Below, in pieces: positions 11,103 through 24,017 of a stretch of DNA of 64,000 nt. The notes under the pieces are model-generated. The model saw only the letters and a list, made by a program, of their open reading frames with translations, was not told where the DNA came from and made no database searches. Source of the DNA: Pleurodeles waltl (lineage: Eukaryota; Chordata; Amphibia; Caudata; Salamandridae); assembly GCF_031143425.1 (NCBI RefSeq), contig NC_090451.1, forward strand, positions 348,014,339-348,078,338, read 5' to 3'. The translations under genes were made by a program, and so were the position numbers. Each line of letters starts with the position of its first letter. The first letter of the stretch is position 1.

Positions 11103-12564
11103 TGCTGAAGCAGATATACTAATTAGAAATTATTAATGAATGTTTCTGTGTTTTGATTAACGAAGCTCATTGAAAAATTAATTGTAGAGAGAATAATGTG
11201 CACGTTTGAAACTGTGCCCACGGGGAGTGGTAGCCACTTATACAAAGTTATACTAAAATGACAAAAAATGTGTGAAATAATGAAAATGTGTAATAATAAT
11301 GTAGTAATGTGCCATAATGAGATGTCTAACCTATGTTTTGCATTATATCGTAGAAGCTAACTTAGCCAAAGTCATGGCCTGGTCTTTCCAGGCCTCATGC
11401 AGAAGCAGAATTAATAAACATACGATGTAGAAGTTACTGGTGCCTGCGAACTGACCATGAACCGTGTTCTTAGCTAGAATTTTCTGCAAAGTACCGACGG
11501 ACAAAAGATGATGAAGTCAATTTGATACAATTATGTGTAGAGTAGGCTGAATGTACTTTCCCAGGACTTGAACAATGAGAGCACTGACTGAAGAGGAACA
11601 TGCAACATTTTCGATACCTGAAGAGCCGGATGATGAAGACATCGTACAGTGGACCAATCCATGAACTGAGAACGACGAGAATTGAGAACTCATAGATTTG
11701 TAGAATAAAATGTATTGGGTAACGTCACATATGGAAGACTAATTGACCAATGAGAAATTAGGGGGATGGACTGAAAAACTCTAATAAAAAGTCATGACAA
11801 GGGGCTAAAACTTCAGATTCGAGGGGAGAATTGAGACGCGGTTCGAGATTCTGTCATTGGGCTCATGCTCTTGAGAGCCAGATGCCTTACTGATCTATGG
11901 ATGACCTGAAGACGACGACTGACTTTGTTGCTGATCCATTCCGTGGATAGGTAGCTATGACAATGTGACTGACTAACATTGTGCCTTTTCTTCTAGGTAA
12001 CAACTACGGTGTTTTATCATTTTTCTTCTAGCTAGATGTTTTCCAAATTCATGTTTTCCAAATTCATTTTCGCATGAAATCCCACATGCTGATGCTAATC
12101 TGGGTTAGGAAGGTTCTTTGCTGGGTGACGTTGACAGTGACAAATGATTGACAAACTGATTGCTAAACTTTGCTATTAATGTTGATATATTCATCTTTGT
12201 TGGCTTAAGTTAAAGCTTTTGATCACATGTTTCCTCAAGTTCTGATTAGATTGTGTTATTGGTAGTCGCTAATAAACTAATTCTGAGCTGATTAAATAAA
12301 GTTTGAGTTAATCAAATTCATTAGAATTATAATTAATAGGGAAATAAAAATGTGTTAAAAGCTTCATCGAGTTGTGGTTATTCATGAATTGTTGTAATAT
12401 TTGTTTATTGACTAATGATTCTCTTAGTGGTTATTGATTGATTTTATTGATTATTGATGTCAATGTTCATTACATTACTAGGATACTCCATGCGATCCAA
12501 AAGGTTCATCGGCCTATACACGTTCCCTTTTTAAGTTTACTTATTAAGGACCAGGCGTGTAGCA
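11103..12564 (+). repeat. Retroviral 5' LTR
   Basis: The LTR is 1462 bases, begins TGCTGAAGCAG and ends GTGTAGCA. It aligns along its whole length with 31823-33272. AATAAA polyadenylation-type signals occur at 12271-12276 and 12295-12300, and an AT-rich TATA-like string (ctaataaaaag) lies near 11781. These signals are plausible but untested. Confidence 0.9.
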
Positions 12565-13626
12565 GTTTTTGGTAGCAGCTTGATGGTTAGTTTCCTTGGA
12601 GAACTAGTTATGTGGTGATTAGTGGTTATGGTGGTAGTTTAAGTAAGGGTTAGATGTTAATTTTTTATGAGGTTTGAATTTTGTTTTTCTGAAATGGCAA
12701 TTGTAGCAAAGATGATGTCCCCTTAAGCCTAGAAATTACTTTCCCAGATCCTGGATCCCGGTAGTAAAGATGGGTATGTTCTCGGCGTTCTTGTGACAAG
12801 TATGAAAGTGGTAGATTGCGCTTCCAAAAGCTTCAACAAATCACAGATGAATTGTGACGTACGAGAGGTAAAGTAGGGAGTTTGCATACTCCAATTGAGA
12901 TTTAGTAGGAGTGTGCATACTCCGCAGAATGAGAGTAGGGAAGTCGTCAAACTTCACATGTGTGTGGCGCTTTGTGCTAAAACAATTGTCCACGTGGTTG
13001 TTGGTGATGTACGGGCCCTGCGTGGTCTAAGACTCTGGAGTATATTGACAAGTGTAGGAGACACTTAGTTATATGTTGTAATCTGTCTGGTTTAGTAGGT
13101 TGATCGGGCGTGGTCAACAAGTCTGTGTAAATTAAGTGAGAAAGATACATTTTTGATTGAGATTTGGCTAGTCCTATGTGCACCAGAACAGACCCATTGA
13201 TCAGTTGAGAGTGAAATTTGCGGGTCGAATTTAGCTTTTGAGTGTCGGATCCTGAGAAAGAGGAATAGCTGCAAGAGCGAAAGTGCAATCAGTGAAAATC
13301 CGTAAGGTCTCTGAAGCGATTGTGTACCTTCCTGTAGTAAACCAGCAGGTTTGTTTTTGGTTGTTGGTTTTGTTTAGTGCTCGCATTCATTTTGCATTAG
13401 TTCCATGTGAGTTGAAGTTTAGGAGGACAAGCCGAAAGACTTTGTCAGCGCAGTGTTTGAGTGTGACGTCAGAGTGAGCGGCGCTGGGAAAGGTTGGTTA
13501 GTAAGAAGAGTCGCAAGCGGATTGGCAGCCGTCCGTAAGAGGCAATTGGTTGAGTAAGCAGGTGAAAGGAATCTTGGGAGTAAAAGTAATTTCCTTATTG
13601 AATTGACTACGCAAAAGATAGCGAAA
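12565..13626 (+). other. Retroviral leader with probable primer-binding site
   Basis: A tRNA-type primer-binding site should begin TGG just after the LTR; tggtagcagcttgatggt at 12570-12587 is the candidate. I could not match it to a specific tRNA. The remaining kilobase before the gag start has no coding frame that I recognise. Confidence 0.5.
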
Positions 13627-16502
13627 ATGGCGTTTTTCAAAGCATTCAGAAGTGCCATGAAGGGTGATTCTTACATTAAGGCAACAGTGGGGGAACCTAC
13701 TCCACCGGGAAATTCTCCGTCATATATTGTGATGGAGGAGTGAGGTGTCGCACCATGTCTTTGGTTAAAGCAGTGGTGCAAATTGACAGAGAAACAGGGA
13801 GCTTTAGCGTGTTCAGAGCATGGAACGTTTAATTTAAGAATTTTGGATCAATCATAAATGACATTATATGAGACAAAGCCACTTCCGAGACCAGCACAGT
13901 TTGAGACATTAGCGGCTTGGGAGCTTGTAGCCAGACAGCAGCCAGAGATGAAATTCCAAAGGAGAATAAGAAAGGTAGAAAAGTCCTTGGCAGAGGCAAG
14001 ATGGGATCGGGAACAGAAAAAGTGGAGAACGGAGACATAACAGGGTGTTAAGTTGTTTCCTGCTATCACAGAGGAAGATGAGTCAGAAAAAGAAGATGCT
14101 GACAAGAGTGATAAGAGTTTAGGGAGTAAGAAGAAAAAAAAACATGTAGAAGAAGATTCAGACGTTGAGGATCTTATTGCACAACTGTTGAGGGACCGAC
14201 CTCTGCCATAAGCGGTGCATGAAGGGGGTCCAAGTACTAGTTCTGCCCGAACTGCTCCAGCACAAGTGCTGGGGACAGTGGGACCCGTACAGACAGATAA
14301 TGGACAAGGACAAGGCGTAGTGCAGAGTACTCCTAATGCAGTGACTACTTCAGTGGTCCAAGCGCAGATGCACCCACCAGTGAAACAGAGAATTTATCCA
14401 GATGTACCAATTCTTGAGACAACTTCGAACATAGTGATGTCGTCGGAGCAAGTGCTCCCGAGGCCAATGCTAGTTCAGACTGAGCAGACTCCAATGTTGT
14501 TGCCTCAGGCACAGTCACAGTGTTTGCCGAAGTTCACACCAATGACAGGGACCCAGCCAGATGTGACAACGGTGATGAATCAGAGTATGGGCAAAAGTAA
14601 TCAAATGCAGAGGATCAGGGTATAATGTCACAGAGCCTCATGAGGAGGGGAGTGAGTGATCATGTGCAGGTGATATCGTCTATGGGTCAGACCTTTGATG
14701 GATTTAGACCATTGATGGATCTTAGTCCATTTATTGTGCTTCCAGATGCAGTAAATGGCCTGAGTGCAAGTCAGAGCTTGAAGCTCTTGACACCACAGAC
14801 TCCAGGTGCTGTGGTACAGCAGGTACCATTGCCGAATGCAAGTAATATCTCGTTACAAGGATTGAAAGCACAGCAGTTGAGTGAATGGTTGGATAGTTTG
14901 AATACTCCTCGAAATACATCCAAGGGTGAAGAGCAGATAAATTGTGTAAGATTAGCCACAGAAATAATGGAGCTAGTTGAGGGAACGATGGGAGTGAACA
15001 GGTTAGAGTGCTATACAGAAGAAGAGCTGAGGTACTTGTGTCCAAAGATTACAAGGGAAGTGAGCAAGATACATCAAAAATTGACAGATCTGGCAGACAA
15101 ACATGACATAGAGATTGAGAGAACCAAGCATTTGAAAAAGAGATACAGGTTAGATTTTGAGGCGAAGGATTTTGAGTACATGAGGTCAGCAGGGATGAAG
15201 GCACATCTAAAAGAATTATTGCAGAGTGCTCAGATATGGGGAGCATTAGAGAACTGGGAAGGCAGATGGGCAAAGAAGAAGGATAAATGGAAACAAGATT
15301 CACAAGAAGGGTCTGAAGGTGTTCAGAAAGAAAAAGATCCAGTAAAGATTTTACCGATGAGGGAAATTCCAGGCGGGCAGTTTGTTAATGTCCCATGGCA
15401 CAGGAGTGATATACTGTCATTCACAAATGATTACCCAAAGCTGAGAGGGAAACCGGTTGAGTGGTACCAGCAGACAGATAGATTTGTGAAGCTTTCTAAA
15501 TGTCTGTGGGCTGACTTGAATACCTTTTTGGAAACAGTGGTTCCAACTGATTTCTGGGTTGAGTGCAATAGAGCAGCGGATCGGCTGACCAGTGAACTGG
15601 AAAGGGATAGAGTTACAGGTGCACCATCACCTGAAGTGATGAAACATTATTATAAGGTGATTGAGTTCCTGAAGAGGAGAATTTTTCCTAAAAAAATTGA
15701 CTGGCAGAGGATTGACAGGACAGTGCAAGAGGCGAAAGAGTCGATACACACCTATTATGAGAGATTTATGAAAGCGTTCAAGGAGTACAGTGGTAAAGAA
15801 GCAATTGACCCGAAAGACATGTTGCACTTTGTGTTCAGGTTCGTCGAAGGGCTGAGACCTGAAATAAGGCAAATGACTAAAAGTCATTTAATTTGCTGGC
15901 AAGCGAAGCCGATTGATGAGGTGTTGTAGTATGCAAAATACTGTAGTGATGAGATTGAGTTGAAGCAGAAAAAGTTGAAGGAAAAAGCAATGGTGATGCA
16001 GATTAGGCAGCTCAGACAGGAGTGCAAGGAGCTTTAGTGCAACAGATGCCGCAGCAGCAGGGAAACATTATGTTCCAACCTCAGATGAAAGGTAGGGGTT
16101 GTGGAGTCAATATGATTCGTAGTCTGGATTTGAGTACTGTGGTGGTTCAGAATGATGTGCAAGGGATGAAAAAAGATGTTACCATGTCATTTGTGCTGAA
16201 ACATGGGACACTGGAAACAGGAGTGTCCTTTGATGGTGGATGATGGTGTTGTTCAGCAAGGTGGTGATGTCAACACATTTCAAACAGTGAAAGTCCCTAG
16301 AATGAGAGAACTTAATCCGAGTGTTCAGAATCAAGTGCAGAATTTTCAACCCACGCAGCAGGTGCAAGTGCCGTGTGTACAAGTGACACAGTTGCAACCA
16401 ATGCAGCAGCAGGTTCCCATGGTACCTAGACAGCAAATGCAGATACCTCAAGCCCTGATGGAACAGCAACAGATGATGCTTACTCAGCAGGTCACAGCTT
16501 AG
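13627..16502 (+). pseudogene. Retroviral gag (matrix, capsid, degraded nucleocapsid)
   Basis: The probable start is ATG 13627 (MAFFKAF). It has Ala rather than Gly at position 2, so N-terminal myristoylation is not expected. A stop at 13741 and later stops near 14038, 14209 and 14623 interrupt the matrix and linker region. The longest intact part (14625-15929) includes a central coiled segment and the capsid core with PWHRSDILSFTNDYPKLRG and FVFRFVEGLRPEI. A zinc knuckle is present but degraded near 16165-16230, where only the GHWKQEC half is in an open frame. The C-terminus is Gln-rich. Known gag proteins of this type assemble the particle; this copy cannot make one continuous protein. Confidence 0.75.
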
Positions 16503-16526
16503 AGACTAGACAGAAGTAATGACACA

Positions 16527-16940
16527 ATGCACAAGTTCACATTACATAGTGAGAATGAAATAAACGATGAATGGATGAGTATTAGTTCGGATGAAGAGCC
16601 ATGTATGCTTGCAGCGTCCTTGGAGGTAGATCAAAGAGGACCATTTGTGAAGGGAAAGGTGATGGGTCACAGAGTTTCATTCTTAGTGGACCCGGGAGCT
16701 ACACGCTCTACAGTGAAAAGTGCAGAAGTTCAGAATTTTCCTCTTTCAGGCAGAACAGTTCAAGTTGTGGGTGTAGCAAACAGACAGCTGACAAATCCAA
16801 TCACAGATCCAGTGCAGATTGAGATTGGCAACTTCCAGGGACTGCATAAACTTGTAGTTTGCGACTTAAGTCCAGTATCTCTACTGGGAAGGCATTGTGT
16901 AAGACCAAATGTTCCATTAGTTGTTCGAATTCAGGAATAG
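16527..16940 (+). pseudogene. Retroviral aspartic protease, damaged active site
   Basis: The 137-residue frame has the retropepsin plan: a FLVDPGATRS segment where the active-site triad belongs, and LLGRHC at the flap-distal end. The middle residue of the usual D-T/S-G triad is Pro, so activity is unlikely. It lies between gag and RT as expected. The frame closes at 16940 and overlaps the following RT frame. Confidence 0.7.
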
Positions 16941-18540
16941 AGGTCCAGACTAACAGCGATGATGAGGAAGAACAGACATCTGAAACTGCAATTGATAATG
17001 TTAATGAAGAGTACCCGTTGATTGAGTTTTTCCCAAAGTTTACTGTGAAGGAATTGCATGCAGATTTGCTGGGAACAGTACAGGAAAATGTGTGGGACCT
17101 GACAGGTAAAGAAGTGGGATTGATCAAGAGAGTGGAGCCAATTAGGATTACATTGAAACCAAATGTTGTGTTTCCGCAGCTTCCACAGTATAAAATGGCA
17201 CAAGATGTTCTGATGAAAGTGGCGCATATAATTGGAAATTTTCTGAAGCAAGGAGTTTTGAAAGAAGTTTTGAGCAGTCCATGTCATTCACTGATAATGG
17301 GCTTAAAGAAGCTGTGTGGGGAAGTACGCGTTGTGCAGGAAAAGTGAATGACATGGTGGTCAAGTGTTGCCCTGTAGTGCCAGACCCAGCAGTGATACTG
17401 TTTCAGATTCCATGCGATGCAGAGTGGTTCACAGTGGTTGATTTGTCACAAGCTTTCTTTTCAGTGCCTCTTCATGAGGATAGTCAGTTTCTTTTTAGTT
17501 TCAAATTCCTAGACAGAGTCTACAGCTGGTGCAGACTTCCACAAGGGTATACGGAGTCACCGTCTCTGTTCAATCAGATCCTGAAAAAGAATTTGGGGTC
17601 ATTGGAACTACTGTACCAATCTACTCTAGTGCAGTACATTGATGATTTGCTGATTGCGTCCAAGACAAGGGATGAGTGTACGGACGACTTGATTGCCCTG
17701 TTGAATCTTTTGGGGAAATTTGGACATAAGGTTTCACCTTTGAAATTGCAATATTGTCAGAAGTCAGTGAAATACCTGGGACACCAAATTGAGAAGGGGT
17801 CAAGGAGGATTTCTAGAGAAAAAATTACAATGATATTGCAGAGAAGTCCACCAACTTCACAGAGAGATGTCAGGATGTTTCTGGGAATGGTAGGTTATTG
17901 TTGTCAGTGGATGCCAAATTGTGCTGAAATTGCCAAACCGTTCCAGCAATTGACACATAAGGAATTACTGACCCCATTACTTTAGATGAGGATCAGATGA
18001 AAGCATTCACTGAGTTGAGAGAAAGTTTGTGCAGAGTTCCAGCGCTGGCAATGCCTGATTACACAAAGTCATTCACACTGTTTTGTCATGAACTTGATGC
18101 TTGTTCTTTGTCTGTCTTGACACAGGTCCATGGAGGTGCTTATCGCCCAGTAGCCTATTTTTCAGCTACTTTGGACCCAGTCGCAGAAGCTTTACCAGGT
18201 TGTCAGCGTGCATTTGCCGCAGTTGGTCAAAGTCTTTCTCAAAGTGATGGAGTAGTGATGGGATACCCTTTGACAGTAATGGTTCCTCATTCTGTTGAGA
18301 TTTTACTGACAAGAACGAAAACACAGTATTTGACTGATGCAAGACTGACAAGGTATGACACAAGCATTCTAGGTGCTCCAAATGTAACTTTGAAAAGATG
18401 TACAGTGTTGAATCCGGCAACAATACTTCCAAGTGATACTGTTGAAATTGAAAAGGAGGAAGATATTGAGCATGATTGTTTTGAGGTAACTGAACTGTGT
18501 ACAAAACCAAGGCCTGATATCAGAGATACAGGATTGTAAG
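16941..18540 (+). pseudogene. Retroviral reverse transcriptase with connection domain
   Basis: Reading starts near 16941 with the RT N-terminus. A stop lies at 17345-17347. The palm is in the 17281-17985 frame, with FTVVDLSQAFFSVPLH near 17430, LPQGYTESPSLFNQIL near 17540 and the catalytic YIDDLL near 17637. A stop precedes 17997, after which the thumb/connection region contains LTQVHGGAYRPVAYFSATLD and MVPHSVEILLTRTKTQ. This arrangement fits class I retroviruses. Several stops and shifts show that it is dead. Confidence 0.8.
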
Positions 18541-18830
18541 AAAATGATCAAATTATCTTTGTTGATGGCTTGTGTCTCAGAGATGGTACAGGGACATTGA
18601 GAGCAGGATATGCTGTACGCACAATCACAGGTACATTAAAAGCTTCCTGGCTTTGAGGTGTATATTCTGCACAAGTGGCAAAATTGGTAGCTCTTACTAG
18701 AGCATGTCATGTTTCTGCCAGACTGAGAGTCGCAATCTATACTGACAGTCAATATGGATTTGGAATTGTTCGTGATTTTGGTCAATTGTGGTGCAAAGGG
18801 GTTTCCTGACCTCTACTGGTACCCCAGTAA
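18541..18830 (+). pseudogene. Retroviral RNase H remnant
   Basis: After the stop at about 18539 the frame resumes with a first acidic-residue motif (IFVDGL) and later YTDSQYGFG near 18737, the typical RNase H aspartate motif. Stops near 18655 and 18807 break it. Confidence 0.6.
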
Positions 18831-19914
18831 GAAATGGCGACAAGATAAAGGAGTTGTTGTGTGCAATACAGTTACCTGAAGAAATAGCAATGGTAAAATG
18901 TAGTGTACATCAAAAAGCCCAAGATTACATATCACTGGGAAATGGATATGCGGATCAAGTCGCAAGGTTTTGCGCATTGAACTGTATATCATTTAAGGAC
19001 AAGTGGGAATTAATGCCAGAAGAAGACAACACATGCACAAGTTTTGCATTAAAGGTGATTGATACTCTGGAAGAGTTGAAAACATTGCAAAGTAATGTTG
19101 ACAAGGAAGAGAAACGTCTTTGGGTTATATTGAAATGCGTTCAACGACCTGATGAGATTTGGGTTTCTGAAGGGGGTCAGATGGTCCTGTCCAATAGTTT
19201 ATTGCCGCAAATGGCCCCATACTACCACAGACAGGCACATATTGAGAGGGGTGCCATGGTAAGATTGTTTAAGATTGACTGGTTTAACCCTACGTTCAGG
19301 CAGGCAGCAGACACAGTATGTCATCGCTGTATAGTTTGTCAGCAACTTAACATGGGAAAAGGGACAGTGATGAATTTGAGCCACATTGGAAGAGCAGGGG
19401 GTCCATTCAGCAGAATGCAATTGGATTTCATTGAAATGCCTGCGTGTGGAGGTTTGAAGGACGTGTTGGTGATTGTGTGTGTCTTTAGTCACTGGATTGA
19501 AGCATACCCTACAAGAAGAAATGACAGTCTCACAGAGCAAAGTTGTTGCTTAGGGAGTTGATACCACGCTTCGGGTTCCTGATCTCTTTAGAATCAGATA
19601 GGGGAACTCACTTCAATAACGAGGTGATTCAACTTTTGTGTGCAGCACTAAACTTCGAGCAAAGGTTGCATTGTAGCTATCACCCTGAAGCATCAGGACT
19701 GGTGGAACAGATGAATGGTACTTTGAAATCAAGAATTGCAAAAATGTGTGCAGCTACAAATCTGAAATGGCCAGATGCATTGCCTTTGGTGTTGATGTCA
19801 AAGAGAAACACACCTGACAGGAAGACAGGGCTGTCACCCCATGAGATCCTCATGGGCAGAGCAATGAGGTTACCAGCAGTTCCAGGCAGTGCACTTTTAA
19901 ACATTACAGATGAT
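18831..19914 (+). pseudogene. Retroviral integrase, zinc-binding and catalytic domains
   Basis: The zinc-binding segment has the HHCC pattern, with His in YHRQAH near 19222 and the Cys pair CHRCIVC near 19320. The first catalytic Asp lies in MQLDFIEM near 19417. After a frame change near 19545 come SDRGTHFNN (second Asp, near 19599) and GLVEQMN (catalytic Glu, near 19699). The domain runs to 19914, where Harbinger-2 has inserted. The C-terminal part continues at 28497. Confidence 0.8.
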
Positions 19915-19939
19915 ATGGGCCATCAATACAACCCTGGTG

Positions 19940-20511
19940 GTAAATTCCACCTACCACTGTGCTGACGGCCGCCAACATACTGTGCCCGTGGTGGTGTCCC
20001 GCTATGGGTATTATGACCCACATGGAGAAATCCGCCACTATACTGACACCCACACAAGTCTGCCAGACCAAAGGTCAGTGATAAATTGTCAGTACCAAAA
20101 CCCACACCGTTATGCCAACAGGAATACGCCCACAGTATCAGGACCCACAAATCACTGCTGTGGTCTTTTAAACACAGTAAACCATTGGCGGTACACACTG
20201 CCGCGCTCAAAATACACACACACACTTACAAAACGACACCACTTTTCACAATGCAAACTACACACACCTAACACACATACACACACCACAACCACACACC
20301 CACACACCCAAACCAATATAAAACACACACCCACATTATCCACAACCCTCTCTATGAAAAAAAAGATAGCAAACAGAGAGAGACAAGCCAGTGGCACCCA
20401 CTCAATCAGAGCCACAAAACATCATCACCCATGCACCATCCACGCACCTCACACCATACACCCCAACACATGACCCCACACACCCTCATACATACCACTC
20501 ACACCACATCC
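19940..20511. other. Harbinger-2 left subterminal region
   Basis: A ggcggt/accgcc-type region up to about 20205 is followed by CA-rich low-complexity sequence (about 20212-20340). There is no gene; open frames here are short and repetitive. Confidence 0.5.
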
Positions 20512-21970
20512 ATGGCACCCCAAAGACACCCCAGGTTTTCAGAGGAGGAGCTAAGGGTCATGGTGGAGGAAATCATCCAGGTAGAGCCACAGCTATTAGG
20601 ATCACAGCAGACATCCATTGCAAGGAAGATGAAGCTATGGCGGAGAATCGTGGACAGAGTCAATGCCGTGGGACAGCACCCCAGAACAAGGGCGGGGAAG
20701 GTACGTTCCGTGGTTGCAAGACACCAGGTAGCAGTCCTCCCCCACAACTAACAACATGAGAGGAGCAAGTCTTGGCAATAATGCATCCTGAGGGCCTTGC
20801 AGGACTAGCAGGAGGTCTGGACTTTGGTAAGTCAAATCTTTACTACTATCACCCCCCAACCTACATGCCATCACATACCCCTACCCTCACTCCCATCACT
20901 CCACCACCTCACACATACCCCCCTATCACAACCCACCCATCCGAATACCAAGCCCTGCATGCCACAACAATCCATGGACCCTCATCACAGACCTGCATGG
21001 ACACCCATCTCCACAGCATGCCCAGGAGAGAGAATCTCCTAGCCCACAAAATCAACACGCACACAAGGCAAAGCTGACAGGGAAATCACAACCATACAGG
21101 GCAACACACCCATGCACAAGATGGCACACGCAGATACAATAACACTGCATTTGGATCCCCACAGGACCCCTACGCAGCGTCACCGGAGAGGAGTTTCCAG
21201 CAACATCAAGTCCCCCCCAGAAGAGGCCCACAGTGACGACAGCAACTCTGCATGCGTGGATCACGATGACCAACCTGGCCCATCAGGGACCTCTGGACAG
21301 TTGGTTACCCTGCCACAGCCCCAACCCACCACAGAGCCTCCCCCTCAGGAAACACCACCACAGCACCCACCCAGAGGGCCCATGCCACTGTCCCCAGGAC
21401 ACGTCAATCATCAGTGTGTCCACCACTACAGGGACCCCAGGCAACCCCACAAACCCAGAACGATCATGGACCTGGGGTCAGTGGTAGTGGGCACATGGTT
21501 CAGGGGACAGAGGCACAGGACAACCTGGAAGCTGGGAGGACTGCTGTGCGACAGGGGGAGGACAGGCCCAGGGAACCCACTCTCCAGGAGGCACTCACAA
21601 ACATCCGGGGAGCATACCACCATTCCCAGGAAACAATGGGCCAGATACTGGCCAAGTTGCAGGAGACCCAGTGGCTGCAGGAGGGACAGTACCTGGGGAT
21701 CAAGGAGGACCTCAAACACATCTACACCATCCTGGTCACCATTGCAGGGGTGCTGGCTGACATGGCCAACACCATGAAGGAGGCATTGGCACACCAACGG
21801 GCCCCTGACACTAGCCACATCAAAGAACAGCCCTCCACCTCCGCCAGCGCTAGTGGACAGGAGGCACTGCCACAGAAACAACAGGCCACCAGCACCCCAC
21901 TCCCTGCAAAAGGAGAACACCCTGCAAAGGGTCCCTACGATCCAGGCAGAAGCCAGAGAACATTGCCAAG
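20512..21970 (+). pseudogene. Harbinger-2 Myb/SANT-like protein A
   Basis: Exon 1 starts at ATG 20512 with MAPQRHPRFSEEELRVMVEE. It lacks about ten residues of the third helix region compared with Harbinger-1 (HPRTRAGKVRS in place of a longer RKRW-containing stretch) and stops at about 20750. Exon 2 (from about 21170) has the PGPSGTS region, then a long helical, probably coiled-coil part in the 21414-22298 frame (LQEALTNIRGAYHHSQETMG and YLGIKEDLKHIYTILVTIAG). It ends in a basic tail near 21950. Loss of part of the recognition helix should abolish DNA binding. Confidence 0.65.
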
Positions 21971-22520
21971 ATCCCCACCAGGAAATAAGACTCTCCTGAT
22001 TGTCACCCTTCTGTCCCACTATGTCACCCTGTCCACCTTGAACAGCCATTGCTCCCCTTCCTTTGCCCCCTTGGACAATGCACCTGTGATACCAAAAGAC
22101 TGGACTCTATCTGGGCATTCCTCCACCATCACCCCAGCCCATTGCACATCCCCCTCTACTTATGAGCACTTAAATAAACACCCTTGGAACAAATACAAAT
22201 CTGGAGTATGTCAAATGATTCAAATATGTATTAGTACAACATTATCAAAGCATTGCAAGTCATATGTACAGTTAAATTTAAATTGGAATAACCTTTAGTA
22301 GGCAGCAGTAAACATACCAGGAGCCAGAGTGGGCCACAGAGATCTGAAAATAGAGATGCCAAAGGGTACATTAAGTGGCCATAGACATAGGGAAATCAGG
22401 CTGCCATGTACAATTTCCAACACAAAACTGAAATGTAAAGTGAAGTTACAGTGTCTTACCTGTGTGTCACTGGAAGTACTGGAAGTATTATATTACTATA
22501 GTACTGGAAGTATTATATTA
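21971..22520. other. Harbinger-2 spacer
   Basis: Non-coding sequence lies between gene A and the convergent transposase gene. A short local direct repeat (ggaagtattatattact, near 22482 and 22507) is present. I see no gene. Confidence 0.4.
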
Positions 22521-22529
22521 CTTCTGTTG

Positions 22530-23942
22530 TCCACATCTTCTTCCTCTGCCTCCTCTTCCTCCAGTCCACAGGCTCCACCGCTGCCACAAGACCATCTCCA
22601 GGCTCATCCACCTGCAGAAAAGGCACCTGGCGTCTCAAGGGCAGGTTGTGCAACAAGCAACGATGATCTGGCACATCTTCTTGGGTGAGTAGTACCGGGA
22701 TCCACCTGTCAGATAGAGGCACCTGAACCTGGCCTTCAGGAGGCCCAAGATTCTTTCAATTACCCTCCTTGTTCGCCCATGTGCCTCATTGTAACGTTCC
22801 TCTGCCCTTGTCCTGGCATTCCTCACTGGGTTCAGTAGCCATGAGAGGTTGGGGTAACCAGAGTCACCTGCAAATATCGAGGGATACCTGTTAGATACAC
22901 AATAACCCTTAGGGACAACCCCATACCCAGACACCAACTTATACTGGGTGGGGGCCTTGGGCTCACCTATGAGCCACACCCGGTGCCTCTGGAGTTGGCC
23001 CATCACATATGGGATGCTATTATTCCGCAAGATAAATGCGTTATGCACAGAGCCAGGATGCTTGGTATTTACATGGGAGATGTACTGGTCTGCAAACACA
23101 CAATCTGCACATTCATAGAGTGATAGCTTTTTCTATTCCTGAACACTTGTTCATTTCTCTGGGGGGGGGACAAATGCCACATGTGTACCATCAATGGCAC
23201 CAATGAAGTTGAGGATATGTCTCAGGGCATTAAAGTCAGCTTTCACTGTGGCCAAATCCTCCACCTGGGTGAATTCGATGTAGCTGTGCATGTGTTTCAG
23301 CAGGGCTGACAACACTCTGGTTAGCACGTTGGAGAACATTGGCAGACACATCCCTGATGCCATGGCCACTGTTGTTTGGAAGGAACCACTTGCCAGGAAA
23401 TGGAGCACTGACAGGACCTGCACTAGATGGGGGATACCTGTGGGCTGGCGGATAGCTGATATCAGGTCTGGCTCCAATTGGGCACACAGTTCTTGGATTG
23501 TGGCCCGATCAAGTCCGTATGTTAGGATAATGTTTCTGTCCTCCATTGTCGCAAGGTCCACCAAGGGTCTGTACACCGGAGGATGTCGCCATCTCATATT
23601 CATCCTCAGCGGTTGAAGCCTATGGAGGAAAACGGAGAGCATAGGGTCAAATTCACACATCAATTGAAATAATGATGCATCTTTTCCTTTACAGAACCTG
23701 TATGTGAATCCGAGAGTCAGTTGCTGTGCCAATTTTTGCTGTGACGCAGTTAGGTGCCATGCCCTGTGTCCCCCCTGAAATGGCGGCTGCCTGACCTCTG
23801 AGGAAGGACAAGTGGAAATGAGGTAATTCCGCTGGCATTGTGCTCCGTTGCGGTAGGCGGTCGACGACCGCCGCACAACTTCGCATTGGTTATCATTGGG
23901 CCCTCTGGGTTCCAGGAGCCAATGGCAATGTGCGCTATTCAC
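22530..23942 (-). pseudogene. Harbinger-2 DDE transposase (HARBI1-like), with intron
   Basis: Minus-strand motifs in order: LHFLASGSFQTTVAMASGM near 23390, GAIDGTHVAFVPP near 23190 (first Asp), a stop at about 23151, GSVHNAFILR near 23040, then VWLIG. A phase-1 intron of 99 bases (22966-22868, GT...AG) sits inside the next Gly codon. Coding resumes with GDSGYPN (second Asp), then TRAEERYNEAHGRTRRVIER (the Glu region). An upstream exon may end in the 5' part of the long frame. The stop and damage near 23100-23150 make it inactive, but the Glu region is in better frame than in Harbinger-1. Confidence 0.85.
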
Positions 23943-24017
23943 TCACTAGCTACCTGACCTTCAACAGGAGAGGACCTACACTGCAAGTGTTGCTGTGACC
24001 TGTGTCTGGAAGCGACA

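Noticed and set aside
12570..12587. Assigning the primer-binding site to a particular tRNA
   Set aside because: The TGG start and position fit, but I could not match the remaining bases to a tRNA 3' end with confidence.
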